In this document: one piece after another, positions 60,508-64,000 of the stretch | How positions within the stretch are numbered: the stretch's first letter is position 1 | Layout of the letters: the number at the start of each line of letters is the position of its first letter | NCBI RefSeq assembly: GCF_001420695.1 | Contig: NZ_LJJB01000010.1 | Coordinates: 474,140-538,139 of the forward strand | Reading direction: 5' to 3' | DNA length: 64,000 nucleotides | Source: Brevibacillus choshinensis | Lineage (GTDB): Bacteria > Bacillota > Bacilli > Brevibacillales > Brevibacillaceae | Notes under the pieces: generated by a model | Databases searched by the model: none | What the model was told of the DNA's origin: nothing | Seen by the model: the letters and a program-made list of their open reading frames with translations, nothing else | Translations under genes and position numbers: made by a program

Positions 60508-61341
60508 TTACATTTGCGGGCGGGGTCGTGCCGGATTGCACGAAGGTTTTTGAACAGCCGTCACTTCCGACAGCTTCATCAGGTAATAGCACTCTTCCCT
60601 ACCCATGTGGTCTGGGATCAGCGGAGTCAAAGTCCCTATCAGTTGCGCACTCAAGCTCAGTTCTTCCAATTCTTCGAGGAACTTGGAAAACAATAGAATT
60701 TCCCATTCCGCCTCTTGATCAAAACGCGTCAAAGCGGGAAACTGCTGCATGTTGGAGCGCATATAGCCGGCCATTTCAATCGCTTTCAAGTACAAGGCGT
60801 CGAATACTTTGATGAAATCTTCACTTTTTGCCTGTAGACGTTTTTCCACCATATCCAGCGAACGGGCAATTCCGGATGCGTGAGCGGATGCATCAGATAA
60901 CCACAACAGATGATGGTGGATCGGATGCTGCAGCGGCGGGACTTGATCTGCCAACAACCAGACGAGAATCTCCAGGTACTCATCCGCTTCATTCACCATG
61001 TGATTGAGAAACGTAATCGGGAGGGACAGCTTGCCCGTCAGGCCTTCCCGAATCAGGTGGAGTTTGAATGTCCGAAGCTCATGCGTCAAAGCATTCGCCT
61101 GCCGATTTACCATTTGCAACTGATCCCCGCTTATCTCCTGGCGCGCTTGCATCAATAAACGGTCGTAAGCGGAAATGAAAGAGAACGCCCGTCGGCTGTC
61201 CGCTTCCGCTTGCCGGGGCAACGTATTGTACAACATGCGGGCGTGATCCCCGAGAATTTGCAGCCAAAATCGATGCTCAAACACTGCCGTCTGCTGATAG
61301 GTTCCTTCCAAGACCTTCCCTCCGGTTTCAACTTTCGCCAT
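60508..61341 (-). CDS. DUF2935-family protein
   Basis: 277 aa, all helical, with two related four-helix halves. Each starts with an E/H-rich helix: TAVFEHRFWLQILGDHARML (about 17-36) and HPIHHHLLWLSDASAHASGI (about 145-164), with RQANALTHELRTFKLHLIRE and IPDHMGREECYYLMKLSEVT completing the set. The His/Glu pattern fits a metal-binding DUF2935 bundle. Cytosolic, with no signal peptide. The family function is unknown. It lies between the hydroxyacid oxidase and the diheme protein genes, spaced 33 and 101 bases. Confidence 0.8.
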   Translation of the reverse strand: MAKVETGGKVLEGTYQQTAVFEHRFWLQILGDHARMLYNTLPRQAEADSRRAFSFISAYDRLLMQARQEISGDQLQMVNRQANALTHELRTFKLHLIREGLTGKLSLPITFLNHMVNEADEYLEILVWLLADQVPPLQHPIHHHLLWLSDASAHASGIARSLDMVEKRLQAKSEDFIKVFDALYLKAIEMAGYMRSNMQQFPALTRFDQEAEWEILLFSKFLEELEELSLSAQLIGTLTPLIPDHMGREECYYLMKLSEVTAVQKPSCNPARPRPQM

Positions 61342-61374
61342 AGCCTATGTGCGTCCACCCAGAGGAGTACCTGT

Positions 61375-62493
61375 TTACCTCCTGATGAGAAAAGTGCGGT
61401 TCATTTCCGCGATGGACCTGATCCCACAGTTTGCCATCGTGAGATCCAAATCCGTGAATAAATTCTGGATCACCCGTCCAACGCCCGTTTCACCTGCCAC
61501 CGCTAGTCCGTAGATGTAAGGGCGGCCGAACAGGATGGCCGATGCCCCGAGTGAGATCGCCTTGATCACATCCGGGCCGTTGCGAATGCCGCTGTCCATG
61601 AGCACGGGAATCCGTCCCCGCACGATGTCGAGAACATCAGGGAGAACGTCAAGAGAAGCCACTTCTCCATCCACCTGCCTGCCTCCGTGATTGGAGACGA
61701 CAATGCCATCTGCACCATATCGCAAAGCCAATTCCGCATCCTGCATGTTTAAAATCCCTTTGATCAGAATCGGCAGCTTGGTATGGAGTCGCAGGAACGG
61801 CAGGTCTGCCCATGACAGGCTCGGATGGAAAAAAATGCTTCCGAACAGGGAGATCGCCGCTTGCCAATCTTGCTCCGGCGGTTTCCTCAGCTTTGCGCGA
61901 AAAGCAGGATCCGTCACAAAATTAGCGATGCCTTCTCCTACCTGGAATGGGTTGTAGCCATTACGAATGTCCCTCTCCCGCCAGCCGTACACCGGCAAGT
62001 CGACGGTGAGGACGATTGCGGAGTATCCTGCGGCTTCCGCCCGGCGAAGCAAGCTGGCTGTCACATCAGGGTCGTTTGGCCAGAACAACTGAAACCAGCG
62101 AGGTGCGTTTCCCATTACTGCTGCCACCTCTTCCAGCGGGCGGGAGGAGACGGTACTGAGAATAAACGGCACCCCCAGCGCTGCAGCCGCCCGTGCCGAA
62201 GCCAGTTCGCCCAGGGGATGGGCAATACCTTGAATGCTGATGGGCGCAAGCATTACAGGGGCAGGATATGTCTTGCCGAACAAGGTCACCCGTGCATCAC
62301 GTTTCGATACGTTCCGAAGCACTTGAGGCTGCAATCTCCAGCTTCGAAATGCTTCCCTGTTCACACGGATGGTATCCTCATACCCTGCTCCGCCGTCGAT
62401 GTAGTCGAATGGACCTTTTGCCAAAACACTTCTTGCCCTCGATTCCCATTCTGCGTATGAAACGGGAAGCTGTTGTCCTGCAGGTTGGCTCAT
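61375..62493 (-). CDS. FMN-dependent 2-hydroxyacid oxidase (lactate 2-monooxygenase-like)
   Basis: 372 aa, TIM barrel. ARSVLAKGPFDYIDGGAGYE (active-site Tyr region near 30), PAPVMLAPISIQGIAHPLGE (FMN), VLTVDLPVYGWRERDIRNGY (Asp and basic pair), ILIKGILNMQDAELALRYGA (FMN Lys), and the catalytic His/Arg in DGIVVSNHGGRQVDGEVAS (near 270). The segment RWFQLFWPNDPD has Phe where most family members have the second active-site Tyr (QLY), a change worth checking. Members oxidise lactate, glycolate or mandelate with O2, quinone or cytochrome as acceptor. The small cytochrome c gene 75 bases upstream is a possible electron acceptor. Confidence 0.85.
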   Translation of the reverse strand: MSQPAGQQLPVSYAEWESRARSVLAKGPFDYIDGGAGYEDTIRVNREAFRSWRLQPQVLRNVSKRDARVTLFGKTYPAPVMLAPISIQGIAHPLGELASARAAAALGVPFILSTVSSRPLEEVAAVMGNAPRWFQLFWPNDPDVTASLLRRAEAAGYSAIVLTVDLPVYGWRERDIRNGYNPFQVGEGIANFVTDPAFRAKLRKPPEQDWQAAISLFGSIFFHPSLSWADLPFLRLHTKLPILIKGILNMQDAELALRYGADGIVVSNHGGRQVDGEVASLDVLPDVLDIVRGRIPVLMDSGIRNGPDVIKAISLGASAILFGRPYIYGLAVAGETGVGRVIQNLFTDLDLTMANCGIRSIAEMNRTFLIRR

Positions 62494-62567
62494 CTTTTTT
62501 ACACCCTTCCCAGGCGGCTGCCGCCTATATTCCTCAGAATATGTGCAATGCCAGTCGAAGGGTTCCC

Positions 62568-62867
62568 TTACTTTTTCTCAGACAGCCATTGGGCGAGCTT
62601 TTCAATGGTTCCTGCATCCAATTGATTGCCGAATGCCGGCATGAGCATCCCGCCATGCTGGATTTGCTGGGCGATCTGCGCTTTCGACTTACGGGAACCG
62701 ACATGCAAAAGTTCTGGGCCGAAGCCTCCCTCCAAAGCTTGTCCATGACAAATCATGCAGTTGTTTCGGAAGACTTGTTCCGCTATGGCAGAACCTCCGA
62801 TTTCTTGCGGCGCAAACGGCAACATCATGGTAAACAGTAAAGAAAAAATGGGCAGAACGGAGCTCAA
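62568..62867 (-). CDS. Small c-type cytochrome
   Basis: 99 aa from a TTG start behind GGGAGG. An N-terminal hydrophobic segment (SVLPIFSLLFTMMLPFAP) exports or anchors it. One heme c site, FRNNCMICHGQALEGGFGPE (CMICH, about 37-41), and the axial Met in QHGGMLMPAFGNQLDAGTI (about 76) make a class I cytochrome c of the c551/CccB size. It carries electrons on the outer face of the membrane. It is the first gene of the group that also encodes the hydroxyacid oxidase and the diheme protein. Confidence 0.85.
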   Translation of the reverse strand: MSSVLPIFSLLFTMMLPFAPQEIGGSAIAEQVFRNNCMICHGQALEGGFGPELLHVGSRKSKAQIAQQIQHGGMLMPAFGNQLDAGTIEKLAQWLSEKK

Positions 62868-62995
62868 GGCAGCTTCCTCCCTGTTTGTGAATAAGCAAAG
62901 GATTGTTCGGAATACCTTCAGGTAAAAATCTGATGCTAGTGTTTCGTTGCAAAAGGTTTTCCATTACAGGGAAATGAAGGGTAAAGAATGGAATG

Positions 62996-63024
62996 AAAAA
63001 CCGGCGTTGCTTGTGAACGCCGGC
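62996..63024 (-). terminator. Rho-independent terminator, minus strand
   Basis: CCGGCGTT pairs with AACGCCGG, followed on the minus strand by TTTTT. It ends the glutamine synthetase family gene. Confidence 0.85.
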
Positions 63025-63046
63025 TAGAATCTTCGTAATGGCTAGG

Positions 63047-64000
63047 TCAAAACAGATTCGCAAACAATTTGCGCTCCCAGTCACTTACGTAGCGATTGAA
63101 TTTATCTGATTCTGTCCGCTTGATATTGATGAACTCTTCCCAAATAGATCGACCGATCGTTTCTGCCAGAATCGTGTCTTCTGCCAAATAACCGATCGCT
63201 TCCGGGAGAGAACGAGGTACCCAGCTGATTCCCCGCTCTTTCAATTCGGCATTGCTCATTTTGCTTACGTCCGTCGTAGCTGGCTCACCTGGCTCGATTC
63301 GGCTCTGGATTCCATGCAGCCCTGCAGCCACCAGGCACGCGGCCAACAAGTACGGATTACACGTGCCGTCCGCTCCCCGAAATTCAAAGCGTCTCGCTCG
63401 GCGCTTTTCTGGAATGCGCACGAGTACTGACCGATTACCTGAGCCGTAGCAAACATGGGCAGGAGCCCAAGTACCTGGCTGCATTCGCTTGTAGGAATTG
63501 ACGCTCGGCGCTCCGATCGCAATCAGGGAAGGTGCATGCTTGAGCAGTCCGCCAATAAAGTGATAGGCCTTCTCTGACATATCCAATCCCCGCTGGTCAG
63601 AAGGATCTTCGAACAAGTTCTCCCCTGATTCGTCAAAGAGGCTGATATGCACATGCAGGCCGCTACCCGCCAGATGCTGAAACGGTTTGGGCATCAATGT
63701 ACCGATCATCCCTTTGTCTTTCGCAATTTGTTTAAACAGGTGCATGAACGTCACCTGATTGTCCGTTGCCTGCAGGGCTGGCGTGTACTTCAAGTTGATT
63801 TCCAATTGACCAGGGCCGTATTCACTGGAGATTTGCTCGGTTTCCACACCCATTTTCTCCAACGAGAGGACAAAATCCTGAACAAAATCCTCCTGCACAT
63901 CCACACCGACCGTCGAGAAGCAATGGCTGTTGTCCGCCGTCTGGATCTTGTCGTCTACTTCACGAAGCAAATACGCTTCCTGTTCAAATGCCATAAACAT
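63047..64000 (-). CDS. Glutamine synthetase family protein, C-terminal part (cut by window edge)
   Basis: The last 317 residues of a GS I-type enzyme; the N-terminus lies beyond base 64000. Catalytic-domain marks are complete: SSEYGPGQLEINLKYTPALQ (metal Glu), HLAGSGLHVHISLFDESGEN (the H-x-H segment), RMQPGTWAPAHVCYGSGNRS (Asn/Arg at the substrate site), VRIPEKRRARRFEFRGADGT (ATP and metal site) and NPYLLAACLVAAGLHGIQSR. It joins an amine to glutamate using ATP. GEYGxGQ-type divergence and the missing adenylylation loop hint at a GlnA-like paralogue, for example polyamine or ethanolamine gamma-glutamylation, rather than the housekeeping enzyme. Confidence 0.85.
   Translation of the reverse strand: MFMAFEQEAYLLREVDDKIQTADNSHCFSTVGVDVQEDFVQDFVLSLEKMGVETEQISSEYGPGQLEINLKYTPALQATDNQVTFMHLFKQIAKDKGMIGTLMPKPFQHLAGSGLHVHISLFDESGENLFEDPSDQRGLDMSEKAYHFIGGLLKHAPSLIAIGAPSVNSYKRMQPGTWAPAHVCYGSGNRSVLVRIPEKRRARRFEFRGADGTCNPYLLAACLVAAGLHGIQSRIEPGEPATTDVSKMSNAELKERGISWVPRSLPEAIGYLAEDTILAETIGRSIWEEFINIKRTESDKFNRYVSDWERKLFANLF

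Overview
The window looks like a chromosomal segment of a low-to-mid GC, endospore-forming Firmicute, most consistent with Brevibacillus (Paenibacillaceae). Pointers are a gerA/B/C-type spore germination operon, YesM/YesN-type and GlnK/GlnL-type two-component systems, strong AGGAGG ribosome binding sites, rho-independent terminators with long stems, and a glutaminase/AGCS transporter module like that of Bacillus. The genus is inferred from gene content, not from a marker gene. No rRNA, tRNA or CRISPR array was seen.

Layout. 1-5.3 kb: a frameshifted IS3-type transposase tail, then small or unknown genes (secreted protein, DUF1232/YkvA-like membrane protein, a protein made of two internal repeats, a GAF membrane protein with a 57-aa partner). 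5.3-15.6 kb: stress and housekeeping accessory genes (AhpD-like, two Crp/Fnr regulators, two GNATs, a thioesterase, a 972-aa WG-repeat-like secreted protein, a YkwC-type dehydrogenase, an M29 aminopeptidase). 15.7-22.9 kb: an intact and a broken mgtC, an MHS-type transporter, a saccharopine-dehydrogenase-like enzyme behind a candidate CodY box, and a small aromatic meta-cleavage operon (DODA-type dioxygenase, 4-OT tautomerase, XylI-type enzyme, MhqD-like hydrolase). 22.9-32.6 kb: a YesMN-controlled ABC uptake operon with a FAD oxidoreductase, an unassigned TIM-barrel-like protein and a DUF4127 protein. 32.7-37.4 kb: four genes flanked by inverted copies of a 200-280 bp palindromic element, plus a 264/286-bp tandem repeat.

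37.9-49.2 kb is the most striking region. A 2-aminoethylphosphonate (AEP) uptake and degradation operon (binding protein, ATPase, double permease, PhnX, PhnW, DeoR-type regulator) runs straight into a compact bacterial microcompartment (BMC) operon (three BMC-H shell proteins, EutN-type vertex protein, acylating aldehyde dehydrogenase, PduL and a flavoprotein-like protein). PhnW and PhnX turn AEP into acetaldehyde plus phosphate. The BMC enzymes would turn acetaldehyde into acetyl-CoA and then acetyl-phosphate, possibly using the phosphate just released. None of the usual BMC signature enzymes is present. A shared motif in front of both transcription units suggests one regulator for both. I read this as an AEP-fed acetaldehyde metabolosome.

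49.3-64 kb: the gerK-like germination operon with a 44-aa leader gene; the glnK-glnL / glsA-glnT glutamine module; then a minus-strand group of redox genes (small cytochrome c, FMN 2-hydroxyacid oxidase, DUF2935 protein, large diheme c-type protein) and, cut by the window edge, a glutamine synthetase family gene.
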